Source: Acidimicrobiia bacterium
GTDB taxonomy: Bacteria; Actinomycetota; Acidimicrobiia; Spongiisociales; JAHEDJ01
Assembly (NCBI GenBank): GCA_035471805.1
Contig: DATIPS010000065.1
Coordinates: forward strand, 1 to 44,177
Direction: 5' to 3'
Length of the DNA stretch: 44,177 nucleotides
Shown: positions 37,729-44,177 of the stretch, one piece after another
How the letters are laid out: each line of letters begins with the position of its first letter
How positions within the stretch are numbered: position 1 is the first letter of the stretch
Notes under the pieces: generated by a model
Database searches by the model: none
The model's input: the letters and a program-made list of their open reading frames with translations, nothing else
Told to the model about the DNA's origin: nothing
Position numbers and translations under genes: made by a program

Positions 37729-38454
37729 ATGGACCCGTACAACCATCTCCGCTCATATGGAGAAGCGCTCATCGACAGTGTCGATCCGGCGCGTGCCGAG
37801 GCCGTGGCCGTTCGTGCCCTTGCGGCCCCCTCGGCGGGTCTTTCTTTGCGCAGGCGTCTGGTCGCCGTCGCGGCCGCCGGTGCCACGTTCATCACCGGCA
37901 ACCTCGGTGTGGCATTTGCCGCCGATTCCGCGGTTCCCGGCGACCTGCTCTACGGCCTGGACCGGGCTTACGAACAGCTCTCCGAGCTCATCGGATTGTC
38001 CGGCGATCATTCGGAGGAACGTCTGGAAGAAGCGCTCCTGCTTGCCGCGGCCGGCAACACGGCAGGTGCGTTGGACGCGGTGATCGAGTCGATGGCAGAG
38101 CTGCGTGACCGTGGGAACCTCGAGGCTCCCGGCCTGGAGACGGCACTGGACGCCGTCGCGGAGGCGCGTGATCGCAAGAACGCCGAAGTGGACGCAGAGA
38201 CCGCCAGCGCTCACGCCGAGAAGGTGGTCTCCATCGCCCATCAGATTGCCGCGGCGGCTCACAGCGAGAACTACAACCTGAACGAAACCCGGGAAAGCAT
38301 CAGTGCCCTCATCGAGGAACTGAAGCTTGCAGCCTGGGAAAGAGGCCGGGGCAACGCATTCGGACGTGACAAGGACAAAGGTCAAGGGCAGCCGCCCGTC
38401 GACCTTGGCAACGGCGGGGATCGAGGGAACTCAGGGGAGGCACCCAAGCCTTGA
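37729..38454 (+). CDS. DUF5667-type membrane protein
   Basis: A protein of 241 residues. N-terminal 40 residues are basic, then a membrane helix (about 44-65, LVAVAAAGATFITGNLGVAF), then the extracytoplasmic DUF5667 motif AVPGDLLYGLDRAYEQL with helical repeats rich in Ala/Glu. The C-terminal 40 residues are charged and glycine-rich (low complexity). These proteins usually sit by a sigma factor in actinobacteria and may act as anti-sigma or envelope factor. Here it precedes the sigma gene by 75 nt. Ribosome site GGGAGG before ATG. Confidence 0.8.
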   Translation: MDPYNHLRSYGEALIDSVDPARAEAVAVRALAAPSAGLSLRRRLVAVAAAGATFITGNLGVAFAADSAVPGDLLYGLDRAYEQLSELIGLSGDHSEERLEEALLLAAAGNTAGALDAVIESMAELRDRGNLEAPGLETALDAVAEARDRKNAEVDAETASAHAEKVVSIAHQIAAAAHSENYNLNETRESISALIEELKLAAWERGRGNAFGRDKDKGQGQPPVDLGNGGDRGNSGEAPKP

Positions 38455-38529
38455 TCCGAGTCGGGCGGGTCGCAGCGCCCGACTCACCTTGGGGAAGAGT
38501 ACGATCCCTGCCCGTTGCCGAAACGTCGG

Positions 38530-39135
38530 ATGCAACTTCACAGATCTGGCAGCATAAGCCCGGTGACTCAGGGTCCTCCCAAGAATCCATGGCCGCCCGA
38601 CTCCGACACGATCGAACGCTGCCGGGCTGGCGAGCGTGATTCCATCGCATTGGTGATTCGTACCGGGTTCCCCCGGTTGATCGCTTTTTTCATCGGTGCG
38701 GGCGTTCCTCCGGGCGATGCAGATGATCTGGCCGCCGACACGTGCGAGGGACTGGTCAAGAACATCTCGAAGCTGCGTGAGGTCGGAGCGTTTGAGGCAT
38801 GGTTCTGGGCCATTGCCAGAGCAAAGCTGCGAACGTGGATCCGGAAGCGCCGGCGGCCGGGCAGGTTCGAACCGGTCAACGCCCCGGGCAACACTCCGGC
38901 CGAGCGCATCGTGGAAATCGAGGAGCATGCCGGAATCCGGCTGGCTCTGGGACTCCTTGCTGCCAAGGACCGCGAGCTGCTGTGGCTCAGGGAGGTCGAG
39001 GGCCTGTCCTATGAAGAGATCGGGGGCCGCCTCCGCACTGCGGCCGGCACCGTTCGGGTCGCCTGCCATCGTGCCAGGAAGCGCCTGGAGGTTGCCTACG
39101 AACAGATCGCCGGCGACCTCGAAGAGCCCGGCTAA
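38530..39135 (+). CDS. ECF-type RNA polymerase sigma factor
   Basis: 201 residues from ATG 38530; a TTG at 38515 is an alternative, 9 nt after TACGAT (38500-38505). Region 2: RDSIALVIRTGFPRLIAFFIGAG ... FEAWFWAIARAKLRTWIRKRRR. Region 4: LAAKDRELLWLREVEGLSYEEIGGRL, a helix-turn-helix. Partners with the upstream DUF5667 protein, which may tether or control it. A short gap region (38455-38529) is GC-rich without clear sites. Confidence 0.9.
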   Translation: MQLHRSGSISPVTQGPPKNPWPPDSDTIERCRAGERDSIALVIRTGFPRLIAFFIGAGVPPGDADDLAADTCEGLVKNISKLREVGAFEAWFWAIARAKLRTWIRKRRRPGRFEPVNAPGNTPAERIVEIEEHAGIRLALGLLAAKDRELLWLREVEGLSYEEIGGRLRTAAGTVRVACHRARKRLEVAYEQIAGDLEEPG

Positions 39136-39138
39136 CGT
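39133..39138 (+). promoter_or_regulatory. candidate -10 (TAACGT) for leaderless rRNA/tRNA methyltransferase gene
   Basis: TAACGT overlaps the sigma factor stop TAA and is 6 nt before GTG 39145. Confidence 0.45.
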
Positions 39139-39144
39139 CGCATC

Positions 39145-39945
39145 GTGGCCGAACCGATCTCATCTCTGCAGAACCCGCGGATCAAGGGGCTCGTGCGTTT
39201 GAGAAATCGCCGGGAGCGTGATCAGACCGGCCGGTTCCTGATCGAGGGATACCGGGAACTGCGCCGGGCCGCCGATCGACGGGTTGCCCTGGAAACACTG
39301 TTCGTTTGTGACGATCTCTTCCTGGGCGGCAACGAGCCTCGCCTCATCGATGATGCTCGTGCTCTGGGTACGGAAGTCGTCGAGGTCGGCTCCGAAGCCT
39401 TCGCCAAGGTCAGCTACCGCGACCGCCCGGAGGGCCTGATCGCAGTGGCGAAGCAGTTCGAAACCGGCCTGGCGGCGCTCGCACCCGCCGACGATCCGCT
39501 GTATCTGGTCGTCGAGTCGATCGAGAAACCGGGCAACCTCGGGACGATGCTGCGCACCGCCGATGCCGCCGGAGTGGCAGCCGTTGTCGTCACCGACGCC
39601 ACGACCGACCCTTTCAATCCCAACGTGGTCCGTGCCTCTCTCGGTTGTCTCTTCACCGTCCCGCTGGCGATCTCCTCCACCGCAGAGGCCTTGGCCTGGC
39701 TGGCGGAGTCCGGGGTCCGCACGGTGGCGACCACACCCGACACGCAGACTCTTCTCTGGAACGCCGACCTGACCGGACCCGTGGCCATCGTGGTCGGCAG
39801 CGAACAGTACGGGCTGAGTTCGGAGTGGCTGGACGGCGCCGATGAACGAGTGCGGATCCCCATGAGCGGTGCCGCCGACAGCCTCAACGCGGCGATGGCC
39901 GCCGGGGTGGCGCTCTTCGAAGCGGTCCGCCAGCGAAGCCGCTGA
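39145..39945 (+). CDS. SpoU/TrmH-family RNA 2'-O-methyltransferase
   Basis: A protein of 266 residues. N-terminal substrate-binding domain (SSLQNPRIKGLVRLRNRRER ... GRFLIEGYRELRRA) and C-terminal SPOUT knot with motif 1 VVESIEKPGNLGTMLRTADA, motif 2 VVVTDATTDPFNPNVVRASLG and motif 3 (ADSLNAAMAAGVALFEAVR, with SLNA). Methylates ribose in rRNA or tRNA with SAM. The exact nucleotide is unknown. Starts at GTG 10 nt after the sigma stop, without a ribosome site. Confidence 0.92.
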   Translation: MAEPISSLQNPRIKGLVRLRNRRERDQTGRFLIEGYRELRRAADRRVALETLFVCDDLFLGGNEPRLIDDARALGTEVVEVGSEAFAKVSYRDRPEGLIAVAKQFETGLAALAPADDPLYLVVESIEKPGNLGTMLRTADAAGVAAVVVTDATTDPFNPNVVRASLGCLFTVPLAISSTAEALAWLAESGVRTVATTPDTQTLLWNADLTGPVAIVVGSEQYGLSSEWLDGADERVRIPMSGAADSLNAAMAAGVALFEAVRQRSR

Positions 39946-39998
39946 CACCCCCGCACAACGGGCAAAGCACCGATCCCCAAGAGCAGATTCATCCAACG

Positions 39999-40240
39999 CA
40001 ACCGAATTCTCCCCCCACACAGTGGAGGGAGCGCCGAGTCCTCCAGGCAAGACAACCAACCGAATTCTCCCCCCACGCAGTGGGGGGAGTGCCGAGTCTT
40101 CGAGGCGAGGGGGGCAACCCGGCCCCACACAGTGGAGGGAGCACCGAGTCTTCGAGGCGAGGGGGGCAACCCGGCCCCACACAGTGGCGGGAGCACCGAG
40201 TCTTCGAGGCGAGGGGGACAACCAGGCCCACCCGCAGTCA
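39999..40240. repeat. degenerate 52-58-bp tandem repeats with internal hairpins
   Basis: Four good copies and a partial fifth, spaced 58, 52, 52 and 53 nt by the CAGTGG anchor (40020, 40078, 40130, 40182, about 40235). Copies 1 and 2 share AACCGAATTCTCCCCCCAC; copies 3 and 4 share GGCCCCACACAGTGG. Copy 2 holds CTCCCCCCAC / GTGGGGGGAG with a 3-nt loop (40067-40089). The 338-nt gap between the methyltransferase and the CxxC gene holds little else. Long open frames crossing it are repeat shadows. Confidence 0.9.
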
Positions 40241-40283
40241 CCATTGCCCCGCAGGTGACGGCCACGCGGATGAGGATCGCTTC

Positions 40284-40493
40284 CTACTCGTCCAGTTCCT
40301 CGATGGCGTCGGATCGGTCGCACCAGCGGCAGATCACTTTGATGACTTTCCTCTCGAGGATCTCCTCGTCTTCCACGTTCAGGTCTCCACCGAGTGAGTA
40401 GTGGTGGAAACGGCGCCGGGTGACGGTGTCTGTGACGTCGAAGCGCGTCTTGTTGCCGCACCCCCAGCACCGGTATCGAGCGATCTCAGTCAT
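40284..40493 (-). CDS. small zinc-ribbon protein (CxxC x2)
   Basis: A protein of 69 residues: CWGCGNK near the N-terminus and CRWCDR near the C-terminus form a four-cysteine zinc ribbon, with a long acidic middle. Similar short proteins occur in actinobacteria; role unknown. ATG 7 nt after TACACT (40501-40506), so a leaderless start is likely. Convergent with the methyltransferase gene, with the repeats between. Confidence 0.7.
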   Translation of the reverse strand: MTEIARYRCWGCGNKTRFDVTDTVTRRRFHHYSLGGDLNVEDEEILERKVIKVICRWCDRSDAIEELDE

Positions 40494-40500
40494 CAGCAGG

Positions 40501-40506
40501 AGTGTA
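40501..40506 (-). promoter_or_regulatory. candidate -10 (TACACT) for the CxxC gene
   Basis: TACACT on the minus strand, 7 nt before the ATG, without ribosome site. About 33 nt from the divergent SOS promoter. Confidence 0.45.
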
Positions 40507-40538
40507 GGGACGCGAGGACCTCCTCTGTCTCGCCATCC

Positions 40539-40568
40539 TTGACATCGAACACCTGTTCGATGTAGTTT
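40539..40568 (+). promoter_or_regulatory. SOS-box promoter of the DnaQ/GIY-YIG gene
   Basis: TTGACA (40539-40544) and TAGTTT (40563-40568) flank a perfect actinobacterial LexA box TCGAACACCTGTTCGA (40545-40560). A repressor bound here would cover the promoter spacer. Confidence 0.85.
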
Positions 40569-40597
40569 CAGGTGTCCGGCAGAGGGTGAGGACGGCG

Positions 40598-42214
40598 ATG
40601 ACGCTGGCGGTACAACGGACGTTCGACGAACTCGGTGCTCCGCTGTTCAACGTGCCGTTCTGTGTGCTCGATCTGGAGACCACCGGCGGTTCACCCGCCG
40701 ACTGCGAGATCACCGAGATCGGAGCCGTGATGTATCGGGGCGGCGATCTGGTCGGCACATTCCAGACTCTCGTCAATCCCGGCAGTGAGATCCCTCCGTT
40801 CATAACGATCCTGACCGGGATCACGCAAGCGATGGTTGTCGAGGCGCCCCGGATCGAGGAGGCGCTCCCCACCTTCCTCGAGTTCATCGGCGATGCGGTG
40901 ATCGTGGGCCACAACGTCCGGTTCGACCTGAGTTTCCTGAATGCTGCGTCCCTCCGCCTGGGCTACGGCAAACTGCCGAATCGTTCGGTGGACACGGCGG
41001 CGCTGGCCAGGCGCCTGATACGCAACGAGGTTCGCAATCTCAAGCTGCAGACGCTCGCCGCTTATTTCCGCTCCCCCACCACCCCGAATCACCGTGCTTT
41101 GGAAGACGCCCGTGCCACGGCTCATGTGCTCCATTCACTTCTGGAACGGGCGGCCGGTCTGGGCGTCACGGCACTCGAGGATCTGCTGCAGTTGCCGACG
41201 GCGCGCGGCTCGACCCATTACGAGAAGATCCGCCTGGCCGATGATCTACCCCGCCGCCCCGGTGTGTACTTCTTCAAGGACCGCCGGGATGCCGTCTTCT
41301 ACGTCGGCAAGGCCAAGAACCTCCGCACCCGGGTTCGCTCGTATTTCTACGGTGACACCCGCCGCACGATCGCCAACATGCTGAGGGAACTCGAGGAGGT
41401 CGACTATCTGGTGTGCGAGACCGAACTCGAAGCCGAGGTCACCGAGTTGCGACTCATTCACGCCCACCGCCCCCGCTACAACCGGCGTTCCAAGCCGCCC
41501 AAGTCGTCACACTGGGTGAAGCTGACCGACGAGCGATTTCCCCGCCTCTCGATCGTGCGGACGGTGAAGGAGAACGGCCTCCTCTATCTGGGCCCGTTCC
41601 GGAGCCGCCGGGGGGCGGAGATCGTCGTCAACGCGTTGTGGGACGCCACCAGCATCCGCCGCTGTTCGGGTCGGCCCGGCAGCAGGCAGGGAGCCTGTGC
41701 CCCGGCCCAGCTCGGCGTGGCGCTGTGCCCGTGCAACGGAACCCTCGATGAAGGTCTTTACGCCGAGGTCGTCGAACTCCTCCGCAACGGCGTCGACCGG
41801 AACCCGGCGCTGCTGCTGGAGCCTCTCGAGGCGCGGATGAACGAGCACTCCGCCGCCCAGCGGTTCGAAGAGGCCGGCTGGCTGCGCGACCGGCACCGCT
41901 CCCTGGCCAGAGCCATAAACCGGCGGCATGCATGGCGGGCCCTGGCCGGGGCCGGGGTGATGATGCTGGAGGACGACAACGGTGACGGGGCGATGATCGA
42001 ACAAGGCCGTCTGGTCTCCGCCTGGTCTGCCGTTCAGCGGCCGCTGGTGCCTGCACCTGCAGAGCCGGCCGCTCCGCCGCCCGAGGTGCCTCCCTCCGTG
42101 GCGGATGCCGAGGAGGCCCACCTCGTCTGGCAGTGGCTGCAGCGGCCGGGCATGCGGCTCATCGACGCGTCGGGCAGCCTGGCTCTGCCCGCCCGTCCCG
42201 TTGTCGAGTTGTAG
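40598..42214 (+). CDS. DEDDh exonuclease / GIY-YIG endonuclease fusion
   Basis: 538 residues from ATG 40598 (GTG 40586 is an alternative; GAGG at 6-nt spacing supports the ATG). N-terminal exonuclease (1-170) like DnaQ epsilon: VLDLETTGG (Asp25, Glu27), GHNVRFDLSFL, HRALEDARAT. Next a GIY-YIG domain as in UvrC (about 205-300: RPGVYFFKD ... FYVGKAKNLRTRVRSYF) and a UvrC-like middle with GPFRSRRGAE. No UvrC C-terminal endonuclease or helix-hairpin-helix follows. Known in actinobacteria as DEDD-exonuclease UvrC-like protein; a role in DNA repair is supported by the SOS box. Ends 6 nt from the next gene's stop. Confidence 0.92.
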   Translation: MTLAVQRTFDELGAPLFNVPFCVLDLETTGGSPADCEITEIGAVMYRGGDLVGTFQTLVNPGSEIPPFITILTGITQAMVVEAPRIEEALPTFLEFIGDAVIVGHNVRFDLSFLNAASLRLGYGKLPNRSVDTAALARRLIRNEVRNLKLQTLAAYFRSPTTPNHRALEDARATAHVLHSLLERAAGLGVTALEDLLQLPTARGSTHYEKIRLADDLPRRPGVYFFKDRRDAVFYVGKAKNLRTRVRSYFYGDTRRTIANMLRELEEVDYLVCETELEAEVTELRLIHAHRPRYNRRSKPPKSSHWVKLTDERFPRLSIVRTVKENGLLYLGPFRSRRGAEIVVNALWDATSIRRCSGRPGSRQGACAPAQLGVALCPCNGTLDEGLYAEVVELLRNGVDRNPALLLEPLEARMNEHSAAQRFEEAGWLRDRHRSLARAINRRHAWRALAGAGVMMLEDDNGDGAMIEQGRLVSAWSAVQRPLVPAPAEPAAPPPEVPPSVADAEEAHLVWQWLQRPGMRLIDASGSLALPARPVVEL

Positions 42215-42220
42215 TGGGGC

Positions 42221-44158
42221 TTACTTGCTCGAGCACGCCCCGCTCGGGAAGTTGCCCAGGTCGCCCGCCAGATGGATGAACTGCTTGCGGACCGAATCGT
42301 TGCCCTTCATCGCTCCGATCTCGGATGGGGTGTACTTCTGGAACAAAGCCGTTGCCTCAGTGAAAGCACTCTGCACGCCGGCCGGAGCAGTCGCTCCGTT
42401 GGCCATGTTCAGCTTCGTAGCGATGTACTGCCTGGCGAGGATGTAGTAGGCGTTGCCTCCCTTGGAGTTGGTTCCAATGACGGTGGCATATGACTGGCCG
42501 CTCAGGAAGAATGTCGTGTTGGTTCCGACCGTTGTCCAGGCCGCCTCGTCGAGATGGTTCTTCCAGAAACCGTGTCCGTAGGTGCAGCCACGATTGTCGA
42601 CGACCGGGGGTTTCTGATCACAGGCGATTCTGACGGAGATCCGGTGGGAGTCCTGAACGGTGGCTCCGGTGTCCTCTCCGACTAGGCGGACGGTGTTCAC
42701 GTACACGTAGTCACCGCAACGATCGCCGTAGAAGATCCGCGCAGTGTGGGTGAACGAACGCGATGTCCCAGCCGCGAACCTGCCCAGGAACACATCATCG
42801 GTCGAGATGCCCGGCGTGCCGTTGTCGTCGTAGACGTTCACGTAGTCGTCGAGGTCCTGCGACCCGACCCCGGTGAAGTCGACGGCGGCCGTACCCGTGA
42901 ACCTGGTGCCGATCCTGTCGAGGATTGCGGTGGCGGTGTTGGTGCGCGCGTCGCCGTTCGGCAGCGAGGCGTGGTAGGTGCAGGTCTTCGATCCCTTGGC
43001 AGGAACGGTCACGTCGAGACCATCACCATCACAGTTGACGGTGGCGGCCACGTCGGACACGCCCGACCGGCTGAGCACGTCGGTTACGTCGACGACCGCC
43101 GCCATCGGCGCCGGGTTGGTAATGGTGATCACACCGTCGACGAACCATCCGTCGATCGTGCGGCGGGTGTTGTTGACCGTGATCGTGAAGCCGACGTCTT
43201 TGCGCTCGCCCTTGTCGAGCTCGAGGCTGGTGACGGTCGAGGTCTTGTCGATGGTCCAGACGTGCCGATCACCGATACTCTCGACGGCCGTCTTCTTGAC
43301 CCCCAGCTTGTAGCAATCGATGTCGACGGTCTCGGTGGCTGAAGTTCCGGTCTGGACGATCGTGGCCGTGTTGGTGATGGTGCGGCTGCCTTCCAGCCCG
43401 TCCCAGCGGACCCCGGCGCAACTCTCGGTCTCCGAGTAGGGGAACGTTCTCGGCGACTCGGCGACCGTGGCAGTTCCGAGACGACCGGCGTGGTTCGTGT
43501 CCGAAACGGAGATCGTCTCGTTGACTTCGTCAGGCGTTCCGAAGACCGCCCCGTCGACCGTCTCCACCGTCGACGCATCGCCGAGCGTCACGGTGACGGT
43601 ATTGCGCCGGGTCGTGGCGTCGGGAGCGGGAGTCGTGTAATCGCAACCAAGGACTCGGCCGGCCGGAATAGCGATCGGAAGCGCCCGTTCGCAGTTAAAG
43701 GCCACAGATCCGACTCCCGCGACATCGACGGCAACCGCCGAGACTGTGACGGCCCCCGCCCCGTTGTTGGTGATGGCTATGTCGCCTTTGATCTCGTAGA
43801 CGTTCCTCTCGCCGGTGTTGGTAACGACGATCTCGTAACTGACGACACCGGTGGCACCGTCGAATAGGTCGAGATGATCAGGCGTGGCCGTCTTGGCGAT
43901 TCGCCACAAGTAGGTCTTCGTGGCGTCTGCAGTGATCGTGTTGACGACACCAACGTCGGCGGACTGAAGCTCCACCTGCTGCAACACGACCGGCCCGGGT
44001 GTGGCCGGGCGGGCGGCCTGCTGTGCAGGGAGATCCGCGGCCGGTGCGACACCGGCCAGCAGGCCGAAGACGATCACCACCCCCACGAACACCGTCAGAC
44101 GCCGGACCGACCCTCGCCTGCGTAGAGCTGATGATATGAACCGTCGCGAAATCGCCAT
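42221..44158 (-). CDS. large secreted protein with DUF11-like repeats and WKNH domain
   Basis: A protein of 645 residues. Signal peptide about 1-40 (basic RR.., then VFVGVVIVFGLLAGVAPAA). The body has several beta-sandwich repeats, with Thr/Val-rich strands and phrases like VVSYEIVVTNTGERNVYEIKG and ITVNNTRRTIDGWFVDGVIT, similar to DUF11-type cell-surface domains. The C-terminal part has GCTYGHGFWKNHLDEAAW, a motif seen near the ends of secreted proteins. No LPXTG or membrane anchor at the end. Role in surface or matrix is inference. Starts near the window end; ribosome site GGGGG before ATG. Confidence 0.8.
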   Translation of the reverse strand: MAISRRFISSALRRRGSVRRLTVFVGVVIVFGLLAGVAPAADLPAQQAARPATPGPVVLQQVELQSADVGVVNTITADATKTYLWRIAKTATPDHLDLFDGATGVVSYEIVVTNTGERNVYEIKGDIAITNNGAGAVTVSAVAVDVAGVGSVAFNCERALPIAIPAGRVLGCDYTTPAPDATTRRNTVTVTLGDASTVETVDGAVFGTPDEVNETISVSDTNHAGRLGTATVAESPRTFPYSETESCAGVRWDGLEGSRTITNTATIVQTGTSATETVDIDCYKLGVKKTAVESIGDRHVWTIDKTSTVTSLELDKGERKDVGFTITVNNTRRTIDGWFVDGVITITNPAPMAAVVDVTDVLSRSGVSDVAATVNCDGDGLDVTVPAKGSKTCTYHASLPNGDARTNTATAILDRIGTRFTGTAAVDFTGVGSQDLDDYVNVYDDNGTPGISTDDVFLGRFAAGTSRSFTHTARIFYGDRCGDYVYVNTVRLVGEDTGATVQDSHRISVRIACDQKPPVVDNRGCTYGHGFWKNHLDEAAWTTVGTNTTFFLSGQSYATVIGTNSKGGNAYYILARQYIATKLNMANGATAPAGVQSAFTEATALFQKYTPSEIGAMKGNDSVRKQFIHLAGDLGNFPSGACSSK

Positions 44159-44177
44159 GATGCCCCCAGGTCTTCTC

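Noticed and set aside
39999-40240. CRISPR array
   Set aside because: The repeats are contiguous, vary in length and sequence, and have no spacers or cas genes nearby.
39160-40470. Long minus-strand open frame and other frames across the repeat array
   Set aside because: It overlaps the methyltransferase gene and its repetitive residues come from the DNA repeats. No family features.

Overview
The window is 44 kb of GC-rich, densely packed chromosomal DNA with about 42 protein-coding genes and no tRNA, rRNA, phage or transposase gene that I could recognise. Several features point to an actinobacterium, plausibly a deep-branching class such as Acidimicrobiia (inference). They are ArsA with a C-terminal Hsp20-like domain, a DnaQ/GIY-YIG fusion, an actinobacterial-type SOS box (TCGAAC-N4-GTTCGA), a DUF5667-type protein next to a sigma factor, three-subunit PntAA/PntAB/PntB, and many TANNNT-N6-RTG starts that look leaderless.

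Layout. 41-2988 (-): operon SRPBCC - ArsA - ROK kinase - DUF1232. 3036-5555 (-): zinc-ribbon membrane protein, small membrane protein, metallophosphoesterase and methyltransferase, tightly coupled. 5597-8668 (-): ilvD, queG and a small CxxC protein. 8731-8779: seven perfect copies of a 7-bp repeat. 8789-11246 (-): hisN, a NYN-domain protein and a DksA/TraR zinc-finger protein. 11361-17469 (+): ilvB-ilvN-ilvC-leuA-leuB, preceded by a promoter, a 10-residue Ile/Leu/Val leader peptide and a terminator-like hairpin. 17587-23467 (-): a P-type cation ATPase and a tricorn-type protease. 23603-27074 (-): an osmoprotectant (OpuC/ProU-type) ABC operon. 27126-30209 (-): HAD hydrolase, ATP-grasp-like protein and a USP/CBS protein. 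30321-33111 (+): pntAA-pntAB-pntB. 33237-39945: nitroreductase, a DMT permease (-), a stand-alone B12-binding protein, a thioesterase, menC, DUF5667, a sigma factor and an rRNA/tRNA methyltransferase. 39999-40240: degenerate ~52-58 bp tandem repeats. 40284-42214: a small CxxC protein (-) and an SOS-controlled DnaQ/GIY-YIG nuclease (+). 42221-44158 (-): a large secreted protein.

Main biology. The core is branched-chain amino acid synthesis: ilvBNC-leuAB on one strand and ilvD on the other about 4 kb away. ilvE and leuCD are absent here. Other recognisable roles are histidine synthesis, queuosine synthesis, menaquinone synthesis, NADP(H) balance, osmoprotection and DNA repair.

Most unusual. 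(1) A dispersed palindromic element of about 49-51 bp occurs four times, always between genes, with 16-17-nt arms and a 17-nt asymmetric loop. A single element of different sequence but the same architecture lies at 23547-23596. (2) An attenuator-like leader with peptide MFATEILVLQ precedes ilvB. (3) The TANNNT-N6-RTG start pattern recurs, often with TAGCCT. (4) A stand-alone B12-binding protein carries the Wx9EH motif of CarH-type light sensors. (5) A perfect SOS box sits in the spacer of the promoter of the DnaQ/GIY-YIG gene. (6) A DMT permease appears to start at ATC.
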